Shown: positions 22,642-31,499 of the stretch, piece by piece
Numbering within the stretch: position 1 is the stretch's first letter
How the letters are laid out: every line of letters starts with the position of its first letter
Assembly (NCBI GenBank): GCA_013360495.1
Contig: JABWBM010000008.1
Location: forward strand, 1-37,246
Length of the DNA stretch: 37,246 nt
Direction: 5' to 3'
Source of the DNA: Planctomycetaceae bacterium
Lineage (GTDB): Bacteria > Planctomycetota > UBA8742 > UBA2392 > JABWBM01
Position numbers and translations under genes: made by a program
The notes under the pieces: generated by a model
Seen by the model: only the letters and a program-made list of their open reading frames with translations
What the model was told of the DNA's origin: nothing
Databases searched by the model: none

Positions 22642-24900
22642 ATGACCATGCGACTGACGAGGAGCCTGAAAAAGCTCAGTGTCATTCTTTATGTGGCGTG
22701 CGCCGCTTTTGCATCGGCGCTCTTCGCGCAGGCCGCGCCGGTCATTGCCACAGACTACAGTATCGTCCATCCATTGCCAGGGCGACTGCCTACCGCCAAG
22801 GAAAATAGTGTCTACACCCCCTACGATGGCGCGACGCCGGAGACACGCTTTGAAGCCCGCGGGGGCGCCCCGCTTTTGGCAAGCTCGGGGGTTCCGGGCG
22901 TCATTCCGCCGACATACCGCTATCCCGCCAATTGGGCGGTCGTCGCAGGCGCTTTGCCGGACGGTCTTCGCCTTGAGATCGAGTCCTGGATCGGCTACGA
23001 CCCTGTAACCGGCTCAATCGTTGGGCTCGTCATTTCAACCGACCCGGTAACGGGAGCGCGTATCCCGGCTGCCACGACACCGGGCGTCATCGCATTGCCG
23101 GAATTCGCCATTATCGAGGGTACTCCCATCCCTGGGGCGGCAGGTGTCTACACCTTTACCGTTGAAGCGTTCCTTCCGTTCGGCGCTCCCTATGCCGGAG
23201 ACGCGCCGATGCCAGCTCAGGCCGAATACACTATCGAAGTCGAACCCGAATTCGATCCACCGGTGATCGTGACGGCTGCGCTTGCCGACGCTCAGGACGC
23301 CGAGGCGTATGCGCCCTTTACGTTGGAGGTTCATGACGGCCAGCTTCCCCTCAATAACTGGCGCGCCGATGGGCTCCCGCCCGGTATGAGCATGTCCGCC
23401 GATGGCGTCATCTCTGGCATACCTGAGGTCGGAAGTTCCCTCCGCTCCCCCTGGATGGTGACCATTTCCGTCGACGATTCGAACACCAGCGGCGCGCGCA
23501 CCGCGACCACCACCCTACCGCTCGTCGTATCCCCAACCTTCCTGCGAATTGAAGCCGAAACTTTGACCGCTGGTTACGAAGGTCTTCCCTATGCCCACCG
23601 CTTCGAAGCGCGCGGCGGCTACGAGCCATATACCTATACAGCAGTCTCCGGTTTGCCAAGCGGGTTATCAATTGACGCGAACACTGGCGTTCTTTCGGGC
23701 GTCCTTGGCGCGGATACCGCGGGGCGAAGTGGAACACAGCACTACCGTGTGGTGGTAGAGGTGGCGGATAGCCATCCGGCATTCCCACAATCCATACGCG
23801 AAACCTTCGCGCTCGTCGTGTCGAGAGAGCACGGGGGAACTTTCCGGATGGCTACCGCCACACTGCCGCTCGCCACTGATGGCGAAGCGTATGCCGCGCA
23901 GCTCGTGGCGCTCGGCGGGAGCCAGCGGTATTCGTGGGCGGTTACCGGCGATCTTCCAGCCGGTTTGAGCATGGATCGTTCCGGACGTATCTTTGGAACC
24001 GTCGATGCCGGCGCCTCGGCGCAGTCTCCTTACGTTGCAAGTTTTACGGTCACCGATCTTGAGTCGGGCCAGAGGGTCAGCGTTCGTCTCCCGTTGAACG
24101 TGCTGATGGAAGGCGATATCGCGGCCGAACTGCGCGCGACGGGCGAGACGCCAACACAGATGGAAGAAAGCGCCGAGTATCGTATCCCGTTGGCAGCAAA
24201 AGGCGGCATCGCGCCGTATCACTGGCGCGGCATCAGTGTGCCGGCGGGCCTGAATGTCATCGCCGAAAATGGGGAATGGTTGTTGATGGGAACGCTGGCC
24301 CCGACACCTGCGCCGTCGGTCACGGTTCAACTCGAAGTTTCGGATAGTGCAAGCCCCGTTGCAAGCGCCCGTCAAAGCTATACGTTGAGCATCGCTTCGG
24401 CGGAAGGCTCGCAACCTGTGATCCTTACGACCAGTCTGCCGGCCGCCGTCGTGGGCGAAAGCTACGGCCCGGTAAGCATTGACATCGCTAACAGCACCGG
24501 AACGATCGAACTCACCGCAACGGGCCTGCCCGAAGGTTTGTCCCTTGGCCACAACGCGGCGCTAACACACTGGTATCTGGCGGGGCAGGTTGAGCATGGT
24601 GTCGATGCAAGTATCGCCGGAACCCGTTATCCGATTCGAATCACCTTGGTCGATAGCAACGCTGCAACCACCGAAAGGTCACTGACGCTGGTGGTGTTCA
24701 GCGATCCGTCAGCTGCATCAAGTTCGCTTCCCAACACCGTCCCAATCGCCAGCCTGCTTGCTGGAACTCCGGCGGGTGGCTGCTCGCTTCTGCGCGCGAA
24801 CGACCAAGACCAGAAGAGCGGATTCACGCTGTGGTGGTTGCTGGTTGCCGCCGCTGCCGCGAGCGGCGGTCTGCAGCTACCAAAGAACAAGCGCAAATGA
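22642..24900 (+). CDS. Secreted multi-domain protein with putative-Ig repeats and GG-C C-terminal sorting signal
   Basis: The 752-residue protein has a signal peptide (about 1-32, cleavage near AQA). A series of domains then carries the putative-Ig (He_PIG, cadherin-like) motif: GLPPGMSMSADGVISGIP (244-261), GLPSGLSIDANTGVLSGV (337-354), DLPAGLSMDRSGRIFGTV (437-454), VPAGLNV with GEWLLMGTL (533-552) and GLPEGLSL with WYLAGQV (628-650). The C-terminus has GGC (712-714), a polar spacer, a hydrophobic segment at about 728-741, and a basic end KNKRK. This three-part tail resembles the GG-C CTERM sorting signals such as MYXO-, JDVT- and Synerg-CTERM, so the protein is probably processed and surface-anchored. 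The start is supported by GGAG six bases upstream. Confidence 0.85.
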   Translation: MTMRLTRSLKKLSVILYVACAAFASALFAQAAPVIATDYSIVHPLPGRLPTAKENSVYTPYDGATPETRFEARGGAPLLASSGVPGVIPPTYRYPANWAVVAGALPDGLRLEIESWIGYDPVTGSIVGLVISTDPVTGARIPAATTPGVIALPEFAIIEGTPIPGAAGVYTFTVEAFLPFGAPYAGDAPMPAQAEYTIEVEPEFDPPVIVTAALADAQDAEAYAPFTLEVHDGQLPLNNWRADGLPPGMSMSADGVISGIPEVGSSLRSPWMVTISVDDSNTSGARTATTTLPLVVSPTFLRIEAETLTAGYEGLPYAHRFEARGGYEPYTYTAVSGLPSGLSIDANTGVLSGVLGADTAGRSGTQHYRVVVEVADSHPAFPQSIRETFALVVSREHGGTFRMATATLPLATDGEAYAAQLVALGGSQRYSWAVTGDLPAGLSMDRSGRIFGTVDAGASAQSPYVASFTVTDLESGQRVSVRLPLNVLMEGDIAAELRATGETPTQMEESAEYRIPLAAKGGIAPYHWRGISVPAGLNVIAENGEWLLMGTLAPTPAPSVTVQLEVSDSASPVASARQSYTLSIASAEGSQPVILTTSLPAAVVGESYGPVSIDIANSTGTIELTATGLPEGLSLGHNAALTHWYLAGQVEHGVDASIAGTRYPIRITLVDSNAATTERSLTLVVFSDPSAASSSLPNTVPIASLLAGTPAGGCSLLRANDQDQKSGFTLWWLLVAAAAASGGLQLPKNKRK

Positions 24901-25053
24901 TAGCGCACCGCATCTGGCGAAGTCTTAAGAAAATATTTTCGGGGTCGCCTGCTCGCGGCGAAAGCCCGGCCAGTTCTTTGCATTTCTCAGCACCAAACCC
25001 GCCGCGCTTGCCCACAGGAACAGAAACCTCCGGTCATTTTCGAACGCGATCAC

Positions 25054-26229
25054 TTATGATTTGGATGGCGCGGATTGTGCCATCTCGCGCCAGGTTTTTT
25101 GGGCTGCGACCACGCCCGCGCCGAAGTCTTTGATCGAACCGTTGGCGTAAAGTATCTGTTCGATGGCGGCGATCACGCCTACCGTGTCGATGTAGTCGAC
25201 GTATCCGATGTGCGCGAGGCGGAAGAGCTTACCCTTGTATGCATCCTGACCGTCGGCGATCACCGCGCCGAACTGCTTCTTGAGCGCGCCGATTACGACT
25301 TTGCTATTCACATCCTTGGGCATCAGGATCGGCGTCACGGCGTTGGCGGGATGCTCGGGGAAGACCGTAAGACCAAGAGCTTTGGCAGCAGCGCGTGTGC
25401 AGGCCGAGAGCGCTCCCGCATTACGGGCGAGCGCGCGCACGCCCCCATCGAGGCTTGCCACCCATTTGAGCGAGGCCCCTGCTGCTGCCACGAGACTGAT
25501 GGCCGGCGTCCATGCGGTCGTACCCTCCGACTGCGGCTTCTTCTCATGCAGGAAATTGAAGTAGTAGCGAGGCGACGTGACGCTCGCCGCACGCGCCCAG
25601 GCGCGCTCACTGATGCTCACCGTCGCAAGGCCCGGTGGCATGGAAAGGGACTTTTGGCTTCCGCACACGGCGAGGTCGATACCGAGGTCGTCCACCGAAA
25701 CGTCCTGCGCGCCGAGGTAGGTGATGCAATCGACGGCGAGCAAGCAGTCCGGCTGCTGATGCACGAGCTTCGAGAGCGCCGCGATATCGTTAAGCGCGCC
25801 AGTGCTGGTCTCGCAGCCCTGAACGAAGAGCGCCTTGATGGCACCTTTATGTTTGGCGAAGAGGTCGGCAATGACGGCGGGATCGACAGACTTTCCCCAC
25901 TGCACCTCGATCTCGACCACGTCGACGCCGTAAGCGCGGCCAATCTCGGCCCAGCGTTCGCCAAACTTGCCGCCGTTGACGAAAATCGCCTTGTCGCCGG
26001 AGTTGAGTGAATTGGCGACGCAAGCTTCCATGGCGCCCGATCCGGACGACGCGAAGATCAGCACGTCGTTTTTCGTGCGGTAGAAATTTTTAAAACCCTG
26101 CTGTGTCTCGCGGAACATGTCCTCGAACTGCGCGGTGCGGTGGTGCATCACGGCCATGGCTTGCGCGAACTGCGCCTCGGGGAGAATTGGCGTTGGACCG
26201 GGGGTCAATACACGGTTCTTCGTAATCAT
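25054..26229 (-). CDS. Class V aminotransferase (serine-pyruvate/alanine-glyoxylate type)
   Basis: The 391-residue PLP enzyme begins with LTPGPTPILPEAQFAQAM and HHRTAQFEDMFRE, typical of the alanine-glyoxylate/serine-pyruvate group. The family's Gly-rich site (FASSGSGAMEACVANSL) and the PLP Lys in CGSQKSLSMPPGLA are present. It would move an amino group between small amino acids and glyoxylate or pyruvate in the cytoplasm; the exact pair is not determinable. GAGGAC precedes the ATG by five bases. It lies nine bases behind the lipoprotein gene and is probably the last gene of the sigma/anti-sigma operon, although its metabolic role has no obvious link to it. Confidence 0.93.
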   Translation of the reverse strand: MITKNRVLTPGPTPILPEAQFAQAMAVMHHRTAQFEDMFRETQQGFKNFYRTKNDVLIFASSGSGAMEACVANSLNSGDKAIFVNGGKFGERWAEIGRAYGVDVVEIEVQWGKSVDPAVIADLFAKHKGAIKALFVQGCETSTGALNDIAALSKLVHQQPDCLLAVDCITYLGAQDVSVDDLGIDLAVCGSQKSLSMPPGLATVSISERAWARAASVTSPRYYFNFLHEKKPQSEGTTAWTPAISLVAAAGASLKWVASLDGGVRALARNAGALSACTRAAAKALGLTVFPEHPANAVTPILMPKDVNSKVVIGALKKQFGAVIADGQDAYKGKLFRLAHIGYVDYIDTVGVIAAIEQILYANGSIKDFGAGVVAAQKTWREMAQSAPSKS

Positions 26230-26238
26230 CGGTCGTCC

Positions 26239-27765
26239 TCACTTCAACAATGGCGCAGAAAAGCGGACGCCCGCATAGAGCGTGTCGAGCTTGCTCCACC
26301 ACGAAGCCGTTTCATCGCCAACGCCCCAGAACATGACGCGCAGCACGATGCCGTCATGTTCGACCAAGAGCACAGAAACATACACCGGTAGATTTGCGGC
26401 GTCACCGCGAGTTTTCGGACGGAGGGAAGCGTCGATACGCACGCCGCCAGCCACGGAGCTGAAGCTCATCCCCTCGACATTGGCTCCCTCAAGAAACGCT
26501 GCCCGCACGATCGTGGCGTACTGCTCAAGCGTATGCCCGGGAAGAAGAATATCGAGCCCGACGGTGCAGCGCCGTTCGCCTTCGGCAAGGCGCAGATTCG
26601 ATGTGGGAGAGCCGGACTCGCCGGCGCCTACGCGCGAGGGATTCGAGCGTTCTCCTTTGAGCGATGCCCGGTCCGCAAGCCCGATCAATTGCGTGCGAGT
26701 CTCCGGAACGCTATTCCCGATCATCAGGTCTAGATCATCCACAGGCACAATGAGCCAGCTTCCGGCAGGCGCGCGCCCTTCGGCGGTCGGCTCAACAGGG
26801 GCGCCCAAAGCGTTCAAGCGCGAAAAAATTTCGGCTGTGTTGAACATCAGCCGGTCGCGTTCTTTACGAATCCATGCCCCCAGACCGGCAACCCGGTCGA
26901 AGTCGTTGGCGCTACCGGGATAGAGCCGCAACGCCTCGCCCAAGCGTCCATTGATGAGCGCTGCCTGCGCGCCAGTCTCGACGATCATGGAATAATCGTC
27001 GCCGAGCGGGGCAAGCGCCCTGGCGATCACCAGTTGGCGGGATGCGCCAGCCGTCTTCCCAGGCCGGACTTCGATACTGCCCCGATATTGACCGCCGAGA
27101 GCAGCAGAGAATACCGGTATATCGGCACGCAGCGCTTCCGGCGGCGCCAGCAACGCCATCAGTGGCAACAGCTCCATCGGCGGTAGCGGCTCGGCGCACG
27201 TTACCGTCTGTTCGGCGCCGTCGTTGTTGGTCGTGACGTACGCCGTGATTTCAGACTTCCAGATTGCGCGCACGTACGAAACCCGCTCAATGGTTTCGCC
27301 GTTTTCACCGGCCAGGAGAAGCGCGCGCCGGGACTCGTAGCGCAACAGGCGCATGTCTCGGTTGAGTTCCATCACCAGGCGCTGTTGAAAATCCGGCCTG
27401 ACCAGTTCAGTGGTCAACTCATAACGATCGTCGCTTTTTCTTACGAGGCGGTAGCGCGTCGCGCCGAAGTTTCCGCGCGCGTCGGTTTGCACGATGGTTT
27501 GCTCGTTGAGAGTCAGCAAAGCCTGAGCATCCACGCGCAACGAACGCAGCATGAACGCGCGGCCTGCCGCTTTCTGCTCTTCCTCTGTCGCTGGAGGAAG
27601 AACCGGGAAATGCTGTTCCACCAGCAGGTCCGGCTGCCATTCCAGCGGGAGTTCTGACAACGGCGGCGGCGCGGGGTAATTCACGTTGGCAATTGGCGCC
27701 GTCGGACACCCAACGCAAAGCGCGAGACCGAGTAATGCAACAACGATTGAACCGGCGGGACGCAT
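26239..27765 (-). CDS. Hypothetical lipoprotein in the sigma/anti-sigma operon
   Basis: The 508-residue protein has a signal peptide ending in lipobox CVGC (Cys20), so it should be lipid-anchored in the periplasm or outer membrane. The mature part starts with a Pro-rich stretch (PAPPPLSELPLEWQPD). A beta-rich section follows (about 90-260), then a C-terminal region (from about 420) ending in a predicted alpha/beta piece (WGVGDETASWWSKLDTLYAGV). I recognise no family. It lies 58 bases downstream of the anti-sigma gene and nine bases upstream of the aminotransferase gene on the same strand. It may be part of the envelope response controlled by the sigma factor. Confidence 0.75.
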   Translation of the reverse strand: MRPAGSIVVALLGLALCVGCPTAPIANVNYPAPPPLSELPLEWQPDLLVEQHFPVLPPATEEEQKAAGRAFMLRSLRVDAQALLTLNEQTIVQTDARGNFGATRYRLVRKSDDRYELTTELVRPDFQQRLVMELNRDMRLLRYESRRALLLAGENGETIERVSYVRAIWKSEITAYVTTNNDGAEQTVTCAEPLPPMELLPLMALLAPPEALRADIPVFSAALGGQYRGSIEVRPGKTAGASRQLVIARALAPLGDDYSMIVETGAQAALINGRLGEALRLYPGSANDFDRVAGLGAWIRKERDRLMFNTAEIFSRLNALGAPVEPTAEGRAPAGSWLIVPVDDLDLMIGNSVPETRTQLIGLADRASLKGERSNPSRVGAGESGSPTSNLRLAEGERRCTVGLDILLPGHTLEQYATIVRAAFLEGANVEGMSFSSVAGGVRIDASLRPKTRGDAANLPVYVSVLLVEHDGIVLRVMFWGVGDETASWWSKLDTLYAGVRFSAPLLK

Positions 27766-27823
27766 GCTACGCTGACTTTATTGTCTGGCGGACGCGAGAG
27801 AAGGGGGAAGTACGCGAACCTGC

Positions 27824-30727
27824 CTATTTCGCGGCAAGCAGGGACGCGCCGTCCGGGGTAGCAAGGCCGCGATCGTCGAGGATCAGAACCGCGAGCGAGC
27901 GCCGGATTGCCGGGTTGGCAGCCTGTAACGCGGCATGGGAGATGAATGTTTCCGATCCACTGTTCTTTTCAAAGAGTTTACCGGTTTCGAACGCTTTGGT
28001 CATGGCTTTGACGCCGGCGCGGAACCATGGGTGCTCGCCAAGCACGGGGTGGCCCGTTTGGGCGAGAACTTCCGACTGCAAATAAAGATGCAAGAAATGG
28101 AACTGGCTGTTGTCGGCCAGGTTCGCGCCCGGGCGCGTATGAGGGTGGCCTTTGACCGTGAATGTCGCGTCGAGCCAGTTCAGCCCCGAATCTGATGCCG
28201 TCGCGATCCCTTTGAACAGATCCTCATTCTTCTTCGATTCGCGAATATACTGACGGCATACGTTCAACATATAGACCGCCGACGACGTGGCGACGCCACA
28301 GCAGGGTAAGACGGTGTTGTCGGAAGCGTTCCGATGATCGCCTGTAAGCGTCCAGCCCCGGGCAAGGCGCGCTTCGCCTTCAACCGGCCGGATATACCAT
28401 TCCTTTTGCCTGTCCCACGCGAGCGGAAAAGCTTCATATTCGATACCCGGAGAGAATTGGAGTTTGACCAGTGTCGTCGCAAGCCGCGCATAAACGTCTT
28501 CGGCGACGTTCAGCCCTTGAATATCGAGTCTCTGGGCGGCTTCAAGCCCCCGCACGGCGTAAAAGCCCGAGACGAGGTCGTATTCGACCTCCCGTCCAGC
28601 CCAATGGTTTATCGAGGTGGGGCTTTCGAGGGAGCCATAGGAAAGTGTTCCGCCGAGGGCCCACAGACCATCCTTATGCTGGCGATCCAGCAGGAATTTG
28701 CATAGCTCACGGATGACTTTCGTGTGTTCAGGCGAAGGACGGTTGTACTGCTTGCGTTTGCTGCGCTTTTCCATCGGGAGGCGGTAGTATTGCTCGAAGA
28801 GGGTCAGCATGGCCCCGGCGTCCTGCGTGGACAGCTCACGCAGCGTGATCTGCCCGCGCGAATCTTCGTAGAGCTTGATCAGGCCGTCCAACCCCTTCCG
28901 GATGACCGGGGAATCGGCGGGCTCTCCCGCCGTCAGCAATGCCTGAAGACACAAAGCATTGATGGCGATTTTGTTGGGGATGTATTGGTAGGACAAAACC
29001 GGCTTACCGTCGCCTTTTGACGGCGCATCGTTGGATGGCTTGTTCTGATATTCGTTGCGCGATTTTCCGGAACTCTTGGGAGGACGAGGAGCGCCATTGC
29101 CGCTGGAGTGCTCATTGCCGGCGCCGCCCTTGTCGCTCGGAGGATCAAGCAGGCCCGGCTCCTTGTCGCTCTCCTTTGTGACAAGCCCTTCCGCGAAATC
29201 GCCCCAGAGATCGAAGGTCCCATCTTTCAATTGGCAACCGGCAAGCGCGCCGCGATAGGCAGCGAACGCTTGGAGCCGCGCTTCGAGCGTTCCGGCGTCA
29301 ATGCTGACCTCAACCGGCTTTGGCTGGGAATCTTCCAGCCGGACAGTTGTGCCGTGGTCGCGCGTTGGGTCGGGCTGCTTGGGATTGTTATCGAGAACGT
29401 CGTCGGGTTTATCTGGTCCAGGTTGGTCCGGGGCTGGGGACACGTGCTCGGGAGACTTAGGCCCCTCGACCACTTCCTCGGGCGGCTTCGGCTGTTCCAG
29501 CGCCGGATTGGAAGGCGCCGGATCGGGCTTGGGCCGCTCCACTATGGCTGCGCCCGCGCCCGCGTCCGGTACCTTGGGTTGGGTATTGTCCGGCGAATTG
29601 TCAGCAATCGCCACCCCGCTTTCAGGCTGCTTGGGCTGCTCTGGTTGATTCTGTGGCGCCGGATTGGGCCGCTCAACATTGACCAGTGGCTCGCGGGGAC
29701 GATTTGAATGCTCTTCCGCTGGATTGGCAGGCAGTCTGACGAGACCTGTCTGCCCCGTGTCATTACCATCGTTCAACGCAAGAATGAACCCGCCGATAGC
29801 GAGCACGGCTACAACGCTCGCAGCAATCAGCGACGCCGCGCGGCGAACCTTGCGGCTGCGGAATACCGGAAGGACCCGCGCTTCGGGGCGAGAAGGCGTA
29901 ACACCAGGCTGAGCGCGCGTGGAGCGGGCTGGCAGCGCAGGAGCGCCGCGCAAGGAATCGCGCAACAGCTTTCCGTAGGCGCTGGCCTCCTTGAGGCGCT
30001 GTGCCACCGCCGGGCTTTCCATGGCTGCGCGTTTGAGGGCGTGGATTTCGTGATCCGAGAGTTCCCCCGCAAGATAACGGTCGATCAAGTCGTCCGTCAC
30101 TGTCAAATGATGGATTTCCGGACCTGCGACCGTCTGGCGCGAGGGCGCTCCAGAGGCAACTTTTCCGAACGTGTCGCGCATCACCCCTTCGAACGCCCTT
30201 GCTTGAGTCAGTTCCCGCCCAACCATCGTGGCATCAGGAGCGGCGCTGAACAATTCCGCTTGTTCAGTGGCGGACAGGTCTCCCGCGAGGTAGCGGTCAA
30301 CCAGTTCGTTTCCGGAAACCGGGATGGCGTCATTGCGCGCTGCGGTTTTGACGAACGTCTGGCGCAGCAGTTCCGTAAGCGCATCTGACTGCAACAACTC
30401 GGCGGCGAGCGCAATGTCATCATTCGCATCCGCGCGTAGTCCGGCCTCTGCTTCCTGGTCGAGCATTCCAGCCGCAAGGTCGTCGATACGGCTCAAGTCG
30501 GGCGCTGAGTCTTCATTGAGGCCAGCGGTATGGGATTCGTCGATGGCGGCGCCATCCGTGAACGCCATAAACGCGTTCGAGAGCAGCCCGTTAAGGGCGC
30601 GGGCCTCGCGCAACATTTCGCCGTACTCGGCCTTGCGCGAAGCGAGCGAGCGCATCATGACCTCTTCCTGCGGGCTCAAGTCTCCCGCAAGGTACCGGTC
30701 AATCAGACTCGTGAAATCACCATTCAT
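27824..30727 (-). CDS. Anti-sigma-like membrane protein with four N-terminal repeats and a toroid-like C-terminal domain
   Basis: The 967-residue protein starts one base after the ECF sigma stop, so the two are translationally coupled. The N-terminal part has three clear copies (8-53, 141-187, 213-259) and one degenerate copy (80-125) of a helical unit with DRYLAG(D/E)LS and a later LR(x)2F/L pattern. This resembles anti-sigma domains, but without the zinc His/Cys ligands. A membrane helix is at 298-317, then a Pro/Asn/Lys-rich linker (333-490). The C-terminal part (about 575-960) is an alpha/alpha toroid-like domain with DGLWAL (686-691), as in prenyltransferase/squalene-cyclase repeats. Cytoplasmic repeats probably hold the sigma factor, and the outer domain may sense a signal. 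Confidence 0.8.
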   Translation of the reverse strand: MNGDFTSLIDRYLAGDLSPQEEVMMRSLASRKAEYGEMLREARALNGLLSNAFMAFTDGAAIDESHTAGLNEDSAPDLSRIDDLAAGMLDQEAEAGLRADANDDIALAAELLQSDALTELLRQTFVKTAARNDAIPVSGNELVDRYLAGDLSATEQAELFSAAPDATMVGRELTQARAFEGVMRDTFGKVASGAPSRQTVAGPEIHHLTVTDDLIDRYLAGELSDHEIHALKRAAMESPAVAQRLKEASAYGKLLRDSLRGAPALPARSTRAQPGVTPSRPEARVLPVFRSRKVRRAASLIAASVVAVLAIGGFILALNDGNDTGQTGLVRLPANPAEEHSNRPREPLVNVERPNPAPQNQPEQPKQPESGVAIADNSPDNTQPKVPDAGAGAAIVERPKPDPAPSNPALEQPKPPEEVVEGPKSPEHVSPAPDQPGPDKPDDVLDNNPKQPDPTRDHGTTVRLEDSQPKPVEVSIDAGTLEARLQAFAAYRGALAGCQLKDGTFDLWGDFAEGLVTKESDKEPGLLDPPSDKGGAGNEHSSGNGAPRPPKSSGKSRNEYQNKPSNDAPSKGDGKPVLSYQYIPNKIAINALCLQALLTAGEPADSPVIRKGLDGLIKLYEDSRGQITLRELSTQDAGAMLTLFEQYYRLPMEKRSKRKQYNRPSPEHTKVIRELCKFLLDRQHKDGLWALGGTLSYGSLESPTSINHWAGREVEYDLVSGFYAVRGLEAAQRLDIQGLNVAEDVYARLATTLVKLQFSPGIEYEAFPLAWDRQKEWYIRPVEGEARLARGWTLTGDHRNASDNTVLPCCGVATSSAVYMLNVCRQYIRESKKNEDLFKGIATASDSGLNWLDATFTVKGHPHTRPGANLADNSQFHFLHLYLQSEVLAQTGHPVLGEHPWFRAGVKAMTKAFETGKLFEKNSGSETFISHAALQAANPAIRRSLAVLILDDRGLATPDGASLLAAK

Positions 30728-30728
30728 T

Positions 30729-31274
30729 TTACAGATACTTTCTCAACCGCTCTTTCAAGAGCGCGTTCGCCCGGAAAAGCCTGCTCAACACCGTGCCGAT
30801 CGGACAACCCAACGTCTCCGCGATCTCCCGCGCCGTCAGCCCCTGATAGAAGCGCATGGTGACCGGAATGCGGTAATCGTCGGGCAGGCCGCGGAGCGCC
30901 TTGAGCACAGCCACATTGCGCTCGTCCATCATGCTGCCCAATTCCGGCGAGCTTTCCATCGGTCCGGACTGTTCGCCAAGCTCGCGTTTGACATCCATCT
31001 CGCGCGAGCGCTTTTTGAGGTAAGCGGTCGTGGCGTGCTCGGTGATGCGCGCAAGCCAGCCAAGAAACGCTTTGGGTTCGCGTAGCTTGCCGATTTCGCG
31101 TTCGACGATCACCCAGACATCCTGCGCCACGTCCTCGGCAGCGTGGGCGTCAAGGCAGCGTGGCCGCGCAAGCGACAGCACGAAACCGTGACACTGCTGC
31201 ACCAACTCCTCGAGAGCGCCGGAGTCGTTGCGTGCCTGAGTTACGAGTTCTGTCAGTTCAGCGCTGGTTTTCAT
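30729..31274 (-). CDS. ECF-type RNA polymerase sigma factor
   Basis: The 181-residue product has region 2 (EELVQQCHGFVLSLARPRCLDAHAAEDVAQDVWV, with KAFLGWLARI) and region 4 (LRGLPDDYRIPVTMRFYQGLTAREIAETLGCPIGTVLSRLFRANALL) of ECF sigma factors. It directs RNA polymerase to a specific promoter set, controlled by the membrane anti-sigma encoded next to it. The longer open frame runs to 31448, but the ATG at 31274 (MKTSAELTELV) fits the family length; its ribosome binding site (AAGG) is weak and eleven bases away. The stop and the anti-sigma start are separated by one base. A TATAAT at 31353-31358 may belong to its promoter. Confidence 0.92.
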   Translation of the reverse strand: MKTSAELTELVTQARNDSGALEELVQQCHGFVLSLARPRCLDAHAAEDVAQDVWVIVEREIGKLREPKAFLGWLARITEHATTAYLKKRSREMDVKRELGEQSGPMESSPELGSMMDERNVAVLKALRGLPDDYRIPVTMRFYQGLTAREIAETLGCPIGTVLSRLFRANALLKERLRKYL

Positions 31275-31352
31275 CGTTGCGCAGCCTTCATTGAAAGAGA
31301 CAGACAAGCGCGCCATTATTGCATAATCTTTCGCGGTCTTTTCGAACCGGTC

Positions 31353-31358
31353 ATTATA
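31353..31358 (-). promoter_or_regulatory. Candidate -10 element for the sigma/anti-sigma operon
   Basis: Read on the minus strand this is a perfect TATAAT, 79 bases upstream of the sigma factor ATG. The expected -35 is weak (CTCGTT with a 16-base spacer), so a housekeeping promoter is only tentative. A GAGTT/AACTC inverted repeat lies just upstream (around 31379-31394). No ECF-type -35 GGAAC motif was seen. Confidence 0.4.
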
Positions 31359-31499
31359 CAACTTGCTACAGAATAACGAGTTATGAAACTCGACCTTGCT
31401 TGACTCTCGCCGAAGCCGCTCCGTTTTTACAAACATAGGGAAGACCACGAACGTCGCAAGCGCAACGATTCGTGAACTGATTTTCCGGTCAAGTCGTAT

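Noticed and set aside
25075-26010. A 311-codon plus-strand open frame
   Set aside because: It is antisense to the class V aminotransferase and has no recognisable features.
29108-29707. A 199-codon plus-strand open frame rich in Arg, Leu and Gly
   Set aside because: It mirrors the Pro-rich linker of the anti-sigma protein. Low complexity explains the openness.
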